A DNA stretch of 64,000 nt from an uncultured Alistipes sp. (GTDB lineage Bacteria > Bacteroidota > Bacteroidia > Bacteroidales > Rikenellaceae). The DNA lies in NCBI GenBank assembly GCA_937911745.1, contig CALDPX010000041.1, positions 1 through 64,000 of the forward strand, in the 5' to 3' direction. Below are positions 42,702 to 52,405 of this stretch, piece after piece. The notes beneath the pieces are model-generated. The model searched no databases. It was not told the origin of the DNA and worked only from the letters and a program-made list of their open reading frames with translations. Every line of letters starts with the position of its first letter. The stretch's first letter is position 1. A program made the position numbers and the translations under genes.

Positions 42702-44066
42702 ATGAAAATGAAAAAAATCTTCAAGTTTGGCTTGCTCGCAGTAGTAGCAGCCATTGTGTTCACCTCCAATGCTATTGCTGGTGAAGCCGTAAACTTGTTG
42801 CCCGACTTCTTTATTGGGGGCGGTGCAATTTTGGCAGATGCCTTTGCTGGCGCTTCTGAAACCACACAGGGCACCGCAACTGTCGCTCAGAAGCCCGAGC
42901 ACAATAAGGCGTCGGTTGACAAGGTACTCCACAAGATTATGCCTTCGCAGTTCCCAATGGACGAGATGCTCCGCCACCTTTCCACTGCGAAAACTGAGTC
43001 TACCAAGTATGAGTACTTTAAGGTACGTGCACGCGGCATCAGTGCAAGTGTGGCTACTACGGTCGAGCCCGCAAGTGCACCCAACGCAACACCCATCAAG
43101 TGTGATTCGGTACACATCTTCTCTAAGGACGGCAATATCTTGGTGCCAGGTTACAATGCCACAGGTGTTGATAAAGCAGCAACGGCAGTTTCTTCTGGCA
43201 GCGTAGCCATCCAGCCCTTGATTTTGCACATCTGCGAGATTAACCGAACAACCAATACCATTATGGTAATTCCTTTGAATGCAAGTGGTGTTCCTGCGAT
43301 GAGTGCCAGCACTAAGTTGTTCCGTATGGGCACTGCCAAACACGAGCTTGCAGCTATCTCGGAGGATCCTTTGAGCCAGCCAGTAAAAGATTACAACCTC
43401 TGTCAGATTCATATGACAACCGTATCGGAGGGCGTATATCAGAAATTGCAGGAGAAGGAGGTTCCTTATGGTATTGCAGAGTTCAAAGAGCAGGCGCTCT
43501 ACGACTTCCGTATGACCAACGAGATTGACGCTATCTTTGGTGTAAGGAGCGAATTCACCGACCCCGAGGGCAAGACCAAGTTTACTTCCGATGGTCTCGT
43601 GCGCAAGGTAAACAAGCATCTCGACAAGGGTGATGCTGCGTCTGTCACCGAGGACATACTTCTTGGCTGGTCTGCCGACGTATTCGACGGCAACAATGGT
43701 TCGGATGAGCGCATTCTTCTTTATGGTACCGAGTTTGGCAAAGCCATTGCAAACTGCCGCACCATCTATAAGTCGCTTGAAGCTGGTAAGACCGAGGTTA
43801 AGTTTGGTATCACCTTCAACCGTATTGAGACCAACTTTGGTACCTTCCTCCTGAAATATCACGGTCTCTTGAATGCTTACGGCTACGGCGCAGCGGGTAT
43901 CGTTGTAGACCCTGCTAACGTCTACCGCTGTATCCAGAAACCCTTGGAGGCTACCGAGTTGAATCTCGATCAGTCGGGTCAGTCGAGGAGCAAGGATATT
44001 CGTATCGACGAGAGTCACACCCTCGCCGTTACCAACCCCGAAACTCACGCAATTCTTTTTGCGTAA
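42702..44066 (+). CDS. Major capsid protein with a signal-peptide-like N terminus (454 aa)
   Basis: It is placed between the scaffold-like gene and a strong terminator, and followed by connector genes. The body has HK97-fold-like features: an N-arm with KIMPSQFPMDEMLRHLSTA, mixed alpha/beta, and a C-terminal NETHAILFA-like end. The first 26 residues are a positive start, a hydrophobic core (LLAVVAAIVF) and an AIA-G cleavage-type site, exactly as in a Sec signal peptide. Capsid proteins are normally cytosolic, so this leader is odd; it may be an assembly-stage delta peptide or a membrane-docking signal removed by a protease. Confidence 0.75.
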   Translation: MKMKKIFKFGLLAVVAAIVFTSNAIAGEAVNLLPDFFIGGGAILADAFAGASETTQGTATVAQKPEHNKASVDKVLHKIMPSQFPMDEMLRHLSTAKTESTKYEYFKVRARGISASVATTVEPASAPNATPIKCDSVHIFSKDGNILVPGYNATGVDKAATAVSSGSVAIQPLILHICEINRTTNTIMVIPLNASGVPAMSASTKLFRMGTAKHELAAISEDPLSQPVKDYNLCQIHMTTVSEGVYQKLQEKEVPYGIAEFKEQALYDFRMTNEIDAIFGVRSEFTDPEGKTKFTSDGLVRKVNKHLDKGDAASVTEDILLGWSADVFDGNNGSDERILLYGTEFGKAIANCRTIYKSLEAGKTEVKFGITFNRIETNFGTFLLKYHGLLNAYGYGAAGIVVDPANVYRCIQKPLEATELNLDQSGQSRSKDIRIDESHTLAVTNPETHAILFA

Positions 44067-44093
44067 GTCTTTCTTCAATAAAGTTCAATCGTT

Positions 44094-44126
44094 GGGCTGC
44101 TGCAATACTCGGCAGCAGCCCTTTTT
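44094..44126 (+). terminator. Strong terminator after the capsid gene
   Basis: GGGCTGCTGC (44094-44103) pairs perfectly with GCAGCAGCCC (44112-44121), followed by five T. It probably keeps capsid transcript levels above those of downstream tail genes by partial read-through. Confidence 0.9.
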
Positions 44127-44142
44127 AATTTGAAAAACAATT

Positions 44143-44598
44143 ATGCAACTTACTACATTTGAGAGTCGTGTCAAGGGCTATCATACCTTTGTTAGTCTAC
44201 CTAATGGTTCGCGAGTATCTGTACGTTTCGAGACCGTACAGTACCAAACTACCGAAGGTCCCTCGCTGTTTCACACTGCCGATGAAAAAGTTATTGAGGC
44301 GCTTAAAAAACATCCTCGTTACAACGATGTGTTCGTGCTGAAACACGAACCATCTGAGTCTGCTGTTTCCGCCGAGGATACTAAAAATGTTGAGGGACCG
44401 CAGGAAATCAAATATCAAGAACTCGTTAATCCCGACAAAGAGATTATTCTAAACCACAGTGTCACTACCGCAGCACTCGCGAGGGCTTTTGTTCAGCAAC
44501 AATTCGGAGAGCCTATCCCTGGTGACTGCAAAACCAATGCTCAGATTAAAGAATATGCCGCTCGCACACACAATCTGATCTTTGAAGCATGGCACTAA
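44143..44598 (+). CDS. Small virion-operon protein (151 aa)
   Basis: An N-terminal beta-rich part (SRVKGYHTFVSLPNGSRVSV) is followed by a linker and a C-terminal helical motif (AARTHNLIFEAW) typical of head-completion or fibre-linker proteins. It overlaps the next gene by 10 bases. Likely a head or connector accessory; the exact role is unknown. Confidence 0.5.
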   Translation: MQLTTFESRVKGYHTFVSLPNGSRVSVRFETVQYQTTEGPSLFHTADEKVIEALKKHPRYNDVFVLKHEPSESAVSAEDTKNVEGPQEIKYQELVNPDKEIILNHSVTTAALARAFVQQQFGEPIPGDCKTNAQIKEYAARTHNLIFEAWH

Positions 44599-45230
44599 TA
44601 GACGATATCAAATCTAGGGTAATGCAGGTCCTGAATGAGCTGATGCCAGGTGACAATAGTTACAACGACATTCTCTCATTCGATATGGACAACTGCATAG
44701 ACGAAGCAGGTAGGAGGGTTGCGCTCGCAGCCCCCCTACATATGCTATCGACATCTCGCACCCAAGCGACACAAATTTCTCAGGCAACAGTTAATGGGCA
44801 TATGCTTGCTGTGCATAAACCAATCAACTATTTACGTCTGATTAAAGCGGAAATGGATGGTTGGAATCATCCCGTATATGGCAATGAACTGATAACGCCC
44901 GAACATTCACTATACGCTCGACAAGCAAATAAAATCACAGCTGGGGGCGCCCATAAACCGGTTGTAGCTCTCGCTAATAATCAGTTTGAATTCTACTCGC
45001 TTGTCGATGGTTATCAGGAAAGTACAACTGCAAGGATTACATACTTCCCAAATTATGCTATATCAAACTGGGAAAATGTAGCTCTCGGGGAGCTATATCC
45101 AAATCCCTTAATTGAGCCAGTAGTGTGGCAAACTGCTTCATTGCTATTCAATATCATGGAGGAACACGACAACTCTATGGTCGCTCAGAATAGATGTAAT
45201 GAACTTTTAACACTCAATAGTGCCCTATGA
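44589..45230 (+). CDS. Head-tail connector-like protein (213 aa)
   Basis: The start MALIDDIKSRVMQVLNEL is the helix opening typical of gp6-like adaptor proteins. The central DEAGRRVALAAPLHML and a beta-region (FEFYSLVDGYQESTTARITY) are followed by a long helix (WQTASLLFNIMEEH). It lies two genes after the capsid gene. I infer an adaptor on the portal. It overlaps the next gene by ATGA. Confidence 0.6.
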   Translation: MALIDDIKSRVMQVLNELMPGDNSYNDILSFDMDNCIDEAGRRVALAAPLHMLSTSRTQATQISQATVNGHMLAVHKPINYLRLIKAEMDGWNHPVYGNELITPEHSLYARQANKITAGGAHKPVVALANNQFEFYSLVDGYQESTTARITYFPNYAISNWENVALGELYPNPLIEPVVWQTASLLFNIMEEHDNSMVAQNRCNELLTLNSAL

Positions 45231-45679
45231 AAATAGAATTTGAACTGGATCCGTATAAATTGTTGGACGAGTGTCAGCATCAATCACTCATTGATGCCCA
45301 GATGAACACAACAGAATCTGGGCAAATCGCAACACAACAAATAGCGCTGTCGAGAAAAAATTATGACATCTTCCATACTGAATTGGTAAGTCAGATTTCT
45401 CAATTGTACTCAACGTTTGCAAATCTAATAACATACACTATCGACACAGGTTCTATTAAAATTGATGTTACCACCCCTGATATCCCCGAGCCTTCGTATT
45501 CTCAATCAGTCGCCATTGGCATAAAAGACTATTTGAAGAATGCGATGTTGGCGTGGTGGAATCTATCTCGTGGCAACAGAGCATTGATGACGGCATACGC
45601 TGCCAAGCAAGACGAAGTGCGTAGCTATATAATTAACTTGATAACTCCCAAAGTTGAACGTCCATATAGATATTGGTAA
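45227..45679 (+). CDS. Helical virion-assembly protein (150 aa)
   Basis: Helical with a hydrophobic centre (FHTELVSQISQLYSTFANLI) and a C-terminal helix with WWNLSRGNRALMTAY. The position in the connector cluster suggests a head-tail joining component. No family motif. Confidence 0.5.
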   Translation: MKIEFELDPYKLLDECQHQSLIDAQMNTTESGQIATQQIALSRKNYDIFHTELVSQISQLYSTFANLITYTIDTGSIKIDVTTPDIPEPSYSQSVAIGIKDYLKNAMLAWWNLSRGNRALMTAYAAKQDEVRSYIINLITPKVERPYRYW

Positions 45680-45680
45680 T

Positions 45681-46553
45681 ATGTATAGTCACGATTCCTC
45701 TCAAATACGATTTTACTACTCTCGCACAGAAATTTTCGAGAAAATATGCAACATATCTGCGCTGAATGCTAAATATGTTAATGAAGAGATTAACATTGAC
45801 TCGCTAATTATCACGCCTGATGAGAAATACTTTTTCGACAGTAACATCGAGCCAATCGTAGCAACATTGGCTAATTATTTTGTGCGAATTATCATAGAGA
45901 AAGATAGCACATACGAGATCTCTGCTTCCACTATTGAGATATCTTTTGATGCTGCGCCACTAACAAAGGGACGACTTACTCAGGTTGAGGTTGATATTCT
46001 AGACTCCCTCATCGAGGAGTATTTAATAACCGAAAATCTGAGATTGTGGTATCATTCAGTGGCTCCTTATGAGTTATTGGCGACCAAATATGCTGGCGAG
46101 GCAAATAGAATAGATGCTCGCCTGCGAGAAGTTCTGTTCCAATTCTATAAGCCAATCAACGAAGACTCCATAATTAATTGCATAAAGATAAGCGACGGTA
46201 AGGATACGGACTCGCGCCGTGTAAGTGATTGTTCCGACCCAGTGGAGGGTTCTCAACTACTTATGACATTCTGGATGGAGCCAGACGGTGACGTACATCT
46301 CGAAAATTGCGAGTTTGAAGTGCAATACTATACAACAACGATCGAGAAGTGCCATAAGATCGCCAAAAACGAGATGGTGCAAAAAGATGCGGATACATAC
46401 TTGGCAAAGGTAGAGACAGACCTTACGGGTGCCGGCACTTTGAAGTATGTAGCCACTATCACTATGCCGAACAAAGATTTTGCTGCCGATGACACCCTCA
46501 AACTCATCAAGAATGTAACAACATCAGTAAACATTCGTCCAATGCCAAAATAA
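45681..46553 (+). CDS. Connector/baseplate-like structural protein (290 aa)
   Basis: ATG at 45681, 1 base after the preceding stop, is chosen over an upstream TTG. An alpha/beta N-terminal half (DSLIEEYLITENLRLWYHSV) is followed by a beta-sandwich-like C-terminal half (EVQYYTTTIEKCHKIA, LTGAGTLKYVATITMP). It probably belongs to the tail or fibre-attachment complex. It overlaps the next start by 1 base. Confidence 0.5.
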   Translation: MYSHDSSQIRFYYSRTEIFEKICNISALNAKYVNEEINIDSLIITPDEKYFFDSNIEPIVATLANYFVRIIIEKDSTYEISASTIEISFDAAPLTKGRLTQVEVDILDSLIEEYLITENLRLWYHSVAPYELLATKYAGEANRIDARLREVLFQFYKPINEDSIINCIKISDGKDTDSRRVSDCSDPVEGSQLLMTFWMEPDGDVHLENCEFEVQYYTTTIEKCHKIAKNEMVQKDADTYLAKVETDLTGAGTLKYVATITMPNKDFAADDTLKLIKNVTTSVNIRPMPK

Positions 46554-46924
46554 TGGAGACCGAGAAGATATGCCCGTGTGTGAAAATGGGTGGGAGTTCC
46601 TTGAACAATCCAAACCTTAATAGTGCCAACTATGGCAAATCTATTCGCACATCGAGCCATCTTATTGCCTGTGTGGCTGTTGATAATAGTGCCTTCCCAA
46701 TTCCAAGCGTAAATAGCAAGGCTGGGGTCGATGTTCATATAACCGCTAAGTATGATGGTCGATACATCAGTATTGATGCGACACTTGACAGAAATGTTTG
46801 TCTCGCAACGGAGATTATAGACATAATAACCAACATTCTTCTTTTGTACGACGAGGAGTATGAATTTGCGCTAGCGGCAGAGGACGATGTATTGGTAGAT
46901 ATTAGAGAAATTGCACAACAATGA
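46553..46924 (+). CDS. Small structural protein (123 aa)
   Basis: A mixed beta/alpha protein with a short CPCVKMGG start and VDVHITAKYDGRYISIDATL strands. It lies between the connector-like and fibre genes, with a 4-base overlap downstream. Likely a tail or fibre attachment piece; not further assignable. Confidence 0.5.
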   Translation: METEKICPCVKMGGSSLNNPNLNSANYGKSIRTSSHLIACVAVDNSAFPIPSVNSKAGVDVHITAKYDGRYISIDATLDRNVCLATEIIDIITNILLLYDEEYEFALAAEDDVLVDIREIAQQ

Positions 46925-47418
46925 GTACCGAGATAAAACGAAGACGAATATCAGATTTTCCGATAGGAGCCCCCGAGAATGTCGAGCTGTTTGCGAGAAC
47001 ATCTAAGGGCACCAACGTCCGCGTGCGGTACGATGTGAAGCAGCAGGTGGGCACGTCGGAGACGTCGGTGATGAGTCAGTCGGCGGTAACTGCCGAGCTC
47101 GCCAAGAGGGATGCCGCTCTCAAAAGCAAGAAGGGTAACACCATCGCTTTGGGTCGCTCGATAAAGTACGGTAACACCATAGTGGCAAGTGATGCGACAA
47201 TAACGGACACCATAGAGAACATCGCCCAGCGTATAGAGAACATCGCATTAATCGAAATTCCCGATGGCTCCATAACCGAGCCTAAGCTGTCGGATAATGT
47301 GCGCCAAAAACTCAATCACGACAACGGATATTGGTTCGAGGTTACAGGGGAGGTGGTGACACCCAATACAACAAATAGCACCGCACAAGTGGTATATAGC
47401 AGAAGTTTAACTAAATAA
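46921..47418 (+). CDS. Fibre-anchor-like protein (165 aa)
   Basis: The N terminus (RRRISDFPIGAPENVELFAR) and the repeat-like SETSVMSQSAVTAELAKRDA resemble the anchor regions of Bacteroidales phage fibres; the C-terminal part is beta-rich. It opens the fibre gene series. Confidence 0.6.
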   Translation: MSTEIKRRRISDFPIGAPENVELFARTSKGTNVRVRYDVKQQVGTSETSVMSQSAVTAELAKRDAALKSKKGNTIALGRSIKYGNTIVASDATITDTIENIAQRIENIALIEIPDGSITEPKLSDNVRQKLNHDNGYWFEVTGEVVTPNTTNSTAQVVYSRSLTK

Positions 47419-47428
47419 ATCGTACAAA

Positions 47429-48499
47429 ATGGCAACAATTCAAAAATCAACAATTGACCTCCTGAACATTCAGGGAACATCGGCGCAGCTTGCAAATGTC
47501 AAGACTATGCTTACGAATACGCAGAAGGCAATCTTCACAAATACAGATACGAAAAGAATGTATTTGTGTGAATACGGCAAAGATCCCGTGATGCTGGGTG
47601 CTGACGTTCAGAGCGTAACTTATGAAAATGGCACGCTAACTATTACTCCTGTTGTTGGAAATGCTGTTTCCATCTCACTGACCATTGATGACGAACTGAG
47701 TAATCTGGAAACAAAAATTACCACCGCTATTGCTACCGCTAAGTCTGAAACGCTTGAAGAAGTGGCAAATAACTATGTCAACAAAAGCAAAATTGCACAG
47801 GCTCCATCGGATGCAACAGACGCAGTAGCAAGTGCGAAAGCACTTAAAACAGCTGTTCAAAATTTATCTTCCGCAATACAGGGGAAAGTTAATACGGTAA
47901 CTGGTAATTTAGTAGATAATTCTTCTAGTGATAACAACCCTACTGTTAATTTCTTTTCCCACTACGATAGGGAAAACAATAAAATTTGGTTTTACAAGGG
48001 CACCACACAATTGTCAGCTCCTTCTGAATCAAACACTATCTGCTCGATTGATACCACCGAGTTCATATACAAGGGTATGATTGATGATGTTAGTTTTGAT
48101 GCTGTGACAAAAAAGTTGACAATCGACTTTAATACTAATGCGGGCATAACGGATATTGAAATAGATATGTCTTCTTTGGTGGACACCTATACAGCAGCTG
48201 CGGGGGGAGGACTTTCACTAAGCAATAATGCCTTTGGAATTAAACTTCCTAATATCAGTGGCTTATTTGTTAACGATAGTGGTCTGATGGTTAAAATAAA
48301 ACAATCTGGCGGTTTATCGGTTACCCAAGACGGATTACTGATTGATAGTGCTAATTGGCTACCCAATAATGTTGTTATGAAAGTGAATGACAAATCTGGC
48401 AAAGTGGTCATTATTGGTGGTGTCACATCAGATGATGAATCTTCTGGTATTAATGTACACACTATTGACGTACACCCTAAGTGGTACACAATTAGCTAA
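47429..48499 (+). CDS. Tail-fibre protein (356 aa)
   Basis: It starts QKSTIDLLNIQGTSAQLANV, an anchor-like helix region. A coiled segment of Ala/Lys helices (ASAKALKTAVQNLSSAIQ) precedes a shaft of GGGLSLSNNAFGIKLPN / GGLSVTQDGLLID strands, as in trimeric beta-prism fibres, and a short tip follows. It is a virion fibre, probably a side fibre or adapter for the following one. Confidence 0.75.
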   Translation: MATIQKSTIDLLNIQGTSAQLANVKTMLTNTQKAIFTNTDTKRMYLCEYGKDPVMLGADVQSVTYENGTLTITPVVGNAVSISLTIDDELSNLETKITTAIATAKSETLEEVANNYVNKSKIAQAPSDATDAVASAKALKTAVQNLSSAIQGKVNTVTGNLVDNSSSDNNPTVNFFSHYDRENNKIWFYKGTTQLSAPSESNTICSIDTTEFIYKGMIDDVSFDAVTKKLTIDFNTNAGITDIEIDMSSLVDTYTAAAGGGLSLSNNAFGIKLPNISGLFVNDSGLMVKIKQSGGLSVTQDGLLIDSANWLPNNVVMKVNDKSGKVVIIGGVTSDDESSGINVHTIDVHPKWYTIS

Positions 48500-48505
48500 G
48501 TATAT

Positions 48506-51049
48506 ATGAGTTTCGATAAGTCGAATATAGATTGTAAAATAGTAGATGCAACGGATGGGACCAAGAGTCTTGATGAGCTGTTGGTTCTGTCCGTAGCAGA
48601 TCCAGATGCACTAATCATTTCTCGCTCAGGAGTAATAAAGAGCGGAAAGATTATTTCTACACCATCCAAAAAATGGGTATGGGAAGAAAATGCTACCGAC
48701 TATACAGATTTTGTGAATAATGTAGCGGTAGGAGATACTTTGCAATTAAATCCCTCAGTAATAGTACCTGTTATAAGGAAAGAAATATCACATGAAGAAA
48801 GTGGAGTAGTATGGATATATATTATTACACCAGAAGGACAAAGAAAACTTAAATTTTTTAGTTCTAATCAGTTGTGGGAGTATGTGTTGACTGAGGACAT
48901 AATATATATGCAAAGTGGTGGTGTTGCCTCACCTACAACTTGGAATTGGGAAGGTTATGATAATACCATAGATTATTCCGATTTGATTGCTAACTCTAAG
49001 GTTGGAGATGCTATTTATTACAATGATGATGGTGTTTACAAATATGGTATTATTATAAATAAATATGCTTTTGGAACAAAATCGATTTACATAACTACAA
49101 CCTATGATAGAGGTTTTCAAGTGCTTCTATTTTCTCCAAGTAATGGAAAGTATGTATCTCGTAGCACGTATAATATAAACGATTACGCAACAAAATCTGG
49201 ACTAAGCGAAATAAGCACCAAACTGGATGATAAAGCTAATAAGGATGGTAATTATCCTTTGATGTCTGTTGGATTTGCAAATGAGTTGATTGGTGACGGT
49301 GGTGCTGTAAATCAAGAGTTCTCGTTTAGACCTACGGCAGGCGAAGATAGGAATGTACTTAATAATTCTTCTGCTCGTATCGAAAGTATTAATGGTAATA
49401 GTATAGTGTCTAACAACGAGATAATTAATGGCAACTATGGAGCAATCAAGACCGTAGGCTTTAATGCGTTCAATGGCACATACGCCAAAGTGTGCGGAGG
49501 TTGCCCCTACTACCTCGGAGGCAACTACACCTCGCTCGGTTTCGCTACTGAGGAAGGTGGCACTACGGAGGCAATTACTCTACCAACCTCTACCGAGAGT
49601 GTCGGTACAACGCCAAGCGATAGGCTTTATACTCCTACGCAGAATGGTTATCTATATGCCGAGGGTGAAAACATTAATATAAATCTTTCTTGGGATGAAT
49701 ACTCACATTTGAATGGCACATATAAACCTTACAAGTTTTTTATTCGTGATTTATCTTGGATAATCAACTATTTTCCTGACGGTATGCGCTCGGCTGGAAG
49801 TGTAAGGGATGAGATTAGGTTCAACTCCACCACGCAGAAGTGGGAGGCTGTGCAGAAAGTAGGTGTTGTAGATTTAGGTAGTTTGCCTTGGAATATACAC
49901 AATTTCGGCGATGAAACAAATCAAAAATATGCCTTCCGAGGCGGTAATATCAGTGGAGGTATTTCACCAGTCACTTGGACCAAAGCTAATTTGTTGATGC
50001 CTAAATATACCCTTGTTCAAGGAGGAAATGTGCACAACGTAAACTATTCGTATGGTGCTGAATATGTAAATGCAAACTTGCCTTGTTATTTGAAAATTAG
50101 AGATGACTCCTATACAGATGCAGCGACCTTCAAAGCAGCTATGTCGGGCGTAATGCTCAATTACGAGTTGGCAGTGCCTATTGTTACCGAAATAGTTGAG
50201 GATATTAATCTTGACTACGACGTGTCGGATTATGGTACAGAGGAGTTGATTGTTGAAGAAGGTAAACAAAGTGCTCCACTGAACGTAGATGTTGTGTATC
50301 AACCCAACGCCTTGGCTACAATTAAACAAGTGCCTGACATTCTAAAAAACATTAAAAATATTCACAATGACTACGCTCAAAAAGATGGTTCTTATCCTAA
50401 CCTATCAGTGGGCAAAGCAGATGCACTCAATACACCCTCGGGTAGTATTCTTCACTCGCAATTTGTAAGGTTAGGTGCTGTATGGAATGATAGTACGAAA
50501 TTTTGGGAACTCAACGGATTAACCGACCTTACCACCTCCCAAATGGAAAAAATATGGGATGCCCATATAACAATGGGGTATTGTCAAACAGATGCCAGAA
50601 CGAACTTCCCAAATAACTTTTGGCGGACAGGTGGATATAATAATCAAGTGTTGATTCCTTCAAAAGGTCTATTTGCAAGTTCGTATATGGAAGTATTCAT
50701 TGGTCCAGCGTATTTTGCAAACCTACAAACTACATTTAGTAACTGTGAAAAACTACAAAGAGTAGACAATTTAACTATGTCTTATGCAAATGGTCAGTCA
50801 GTCGCAAATGCCTTCTCTGGGTGCACATCACTTACTGAACTTTATATGAGCAATATATGTAGAGATATAGACCTTTCTTATTGCCCATTGACGATAGATT
50901 CTATCGTCTATATGATTACCCGTTCCAGAACTGCAAATAATTCAGTCATTACATTGCGCTCGGACATCTATCAGCAAGCGATTGCGGATGTGAGAGTACA
51001 AGAGGCATTGGCAACATACACTAACATAACATTAGCAGAAGCAGAATAA
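48506..51049 (+). CDS. Large tail fibre, likely receptor-binding, with leucine-rich-like C terminus (847 aa)
   Basis: The N terminus carries an anchor similar in style to neighbouring fibres. The middle contains variable beta-regions and short trimer-like stretches (NKDGNYPLMSVGFANEL, repeated in style as KDGSYPNLSVGKADAL near residue 630). The C-terminal 180 residues include TTFSNCEKLQRVDNL and NAFSGCTSLTELYM, the BspA-type leucine-rich pattern, then a terminal helical piece. It probably contacts the host surface. The repeat of the KDG-Y-P block suggests modular exchange of receptor regions. Confidence 0.75.
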   Translation: MSFDKSNIDCKIVDATDGTKSLDELLVLSVADPDALIISRSGVIKSGKIISTPSKKWVWEENATDYTDFVNNVAVGDTLQLNPSVIVPVIRKEISHEESGVVWIYIITPEGQRKLKFFSSNQLWEYVLTEDIIYMQSGGVASPTTWNWEGYDNTIDYSDLIANSKVGDAIYYNDDGVYKYGIIINKYAFGTKSIYITTTYDRGFQVLLFSPSNGKYVSRSTYNINDYATKSGLSEISTKLDDKANKDGNYPLMSVGFANELIGDGGAVNQEFSFRPTAGEDRNVLNNSSARIESINGNSIVSNNEIINGNYGAIKTVGFNAFNGTYAKVCGGCPYYLGGNYTSLGFATEEGGTTEAITLPTSTESVGTTPSDRLYTPTQNGYLYAEGENININLSWDEYSHLNGTYKPYKFFIRDLSWIINYFPDGMRSAGSVRDEIRFNSTTQKWEAVQKVGVVDLGSLPWNIHNFGDETNQKYAFRGGNISGGISPVTWTKANLLMPKYTLVQGGNVHNVNYSYGAEYVNANLPCYLKIRDDSYTDAATFKAAMSGVMLNYELAVPIVTEIVEDINLDYDVSDYGTEELIVEEGKQSAPLNVDVVYQPNALATIKQVPDILKNIKNIHNDYAQKDGSYPNLSVGKADALNTPSGSILHSQFVRLGAVWNDSTKFWELNGLTDLTTSQMEKIWDAHITMGYCQTDARTNFPNNFWRTGGYNNQVLIPSKGLFASSYMEVFIGPAYFANLQTTFSNCEKLQRVDNLTMSYANGQSVANAFSGCTSLTELYMSNICRDIDLSYCPLTIDSIVYMITRSRTANNSVITLRSDIYQQAIADVRVQEALATYTNITLAEAE

Positions 51050-51050
51050 T

Positions 51051-51236
51051 ATGAAAAAGATTGCACCAAATGGAATGTACCTCACACAGAACAAGGAGGT
51101 CTCCGCAGAAGAAAGAATTTTCGTAAAAGAAGTATTTGGCTCTTCAACAACCCTCGAAAGTGATTGGCGAGTTACCACTGCCGAGGAGAAGAAGGTTGTA
51201 GAAGAAGTTAGAAAAAACGATGAGTTATATGGGTAA
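51051..51236 (+). CDS. Small protein after the fibre, possible fibre chaperone (61 aa)
   Basis: It begins 1 base after the fibre stop. It is highly charged and helical in its second half (TAEEKKVVEEVRKNDELYG). Such small genes after fibre genes are often assembly factors; that is inference from position. Confidence 0.5.
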   Translation: MKKIAPNGMYLTQNKEVSAEERIFVKEVFGSSTTLESDWRVTTAEEKKVVEEVRKNDELYG

Positions 51237-51276
51237 GATTACAGTTAATGAAGAAGAAACAGTAGAATAGAACATT

Positions 51277-52404
51277 ATGGAAAACTGGATAAAAACGATG
51301 CCTTCCCAAGGGGAAAGTCAATCTAAAATGAAGGTGTCATCAAGTGGTGAAAATTCAGGTCGAAATGCTCGCTCATCTAAACTTATGGTGACAATGGTAG
51401 ATGATGACTCACAATACGAAATACGAAATGTCAACCAACAAGGTAAAAATGAATTTGTAGAAATAGACGCAGAAGTTCGTGTCGAAAATACAGGAAACAC
51501 TATCACTATTAATGGAAAATCTAATTCTTCAAAATTAACATTTACTTTGGGTAATGGTGATATTAATACTACTCTACCACAATCATATACAGTAAATAAT
51601 GTAACAGCATACAATGGGGAGTACATCGCAGGTGATATTGGTGCAGATAGTGCTTACACATTTGCTCTCACACTCACAATACCCGCTAATTCATTGCAAG
51701 AGATTATTACGAAAGAAGTCATCGTAACCGATAATGCAGGGAATGAGGCAATATGTATAGTACATTTGGAAGCAGCGTTGGGCACTCCATATCTTAATGT
51801 TACAGATGGCGATATTCAACTTGATTACAAGGGCACACCAGTAGAAATATATATCGATACTAACGTGCCGTGGAAAGCAATACAATTAGAGGATGAACTC
51901 ATACCAATAGAATATGTTACATTTAATGCTGACAAAGTTTTTGAAAGTATAAAGATTAAAAACACTTATACTATTGAATGCAAATTTCAGCGCGGTAATA
52001 CATCTTCAAGTATGTATCTATATGGTGTTATATCTTCTCCTCATACATCTACCGTCACAGCTTATTTAGCATCAAGTGCTCTTTGGCGTTGGGGTTCTAC
52101 GTCTATAAAGTATACGGTTATGGACACAGATATCCACACCTCAGAAAGGTCTAACGGTAAATTAGTTTTTGATAACGGAACGTATACGTCTACCAATAGT
52201 ACCTTTGAAACTGATTATCCACTTGTGTTAGGAGGTAGTTGTAATGCAAATGGCTCACTTTCAAAACAGTTTATTGGGAAAGTGTGGTATTTTCGTATTA
52301 AGGAAGGTGATAATGTGTTATTAGATTGGGAGCCTCGTAAAAAAACTGATGGAGAAGAGGGTTTTTATGATAATATATCAAAAACTTTTGTATCATCAAA
52401 ATAG
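51277..52404 (+). CDS. BACON-like / lectin-like fibre protein (375 aa)
   Basis: The N terminus (QSKMKVSSSGENSGRNARSS) leads into beta-sandwich strands with the BACON-type motif of Bacteroidetes proteins. The second half has the strand order of laminin-G/concanavalin-like folds, ending FIGKVWYFRIKEGDNVLLDW. BACON-bearing fibres also occur in crAss-like phages and may bind host glycans. It is probably a second adhesin next to the main fibre. Confidence 0.65.
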   Translation: MENWIKTMPSQGESQSKMKVSSSGENSGRNARSSKLMVTMVDDDSQYEIRNVNQQGKNEFVEIDAEVRVENTGNTITINGKSNSSKLTFTLGNGDINTTLPQSYTVNNVTAYNGEYIAGDIGADSAYTFALTLTIPANSLQEIITKEVIVTDNAGNEAICIVHLEAALGTPYLNVTDGDIQLDYKGTPVEIYIDTNVPWKAIQLEDELIPIEYVTFNADKVFESIKIKNTYTIECKFQRGNTSSSMYLYGVISSPHTSTVTAYLASSALWRWGSTSIKYTVMDTDIHTSERSNGKLVFDNGTYTSTNSTFETDYPLVLGGSCNANGSLSKQFIGKVWYFRIKEGDNVLLDWEPRKKTDGEEGFYDNISKTFVSSK

Positions 52405-52405
52405 T

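Noticed and set aside
42588..44078. Long minus-strand frame (496 codons) opposite the capsid gene
   Set aside because: It mirrors the codon pattern of the capsid gene, has no domain-like sequence, and no start or terminator of its own; a shadow frame.
48506..51049. Diversity-generating retroelement target in the fibre
   Set aside because: No reverse transcriptase gene and no template repeat were seen in the window.
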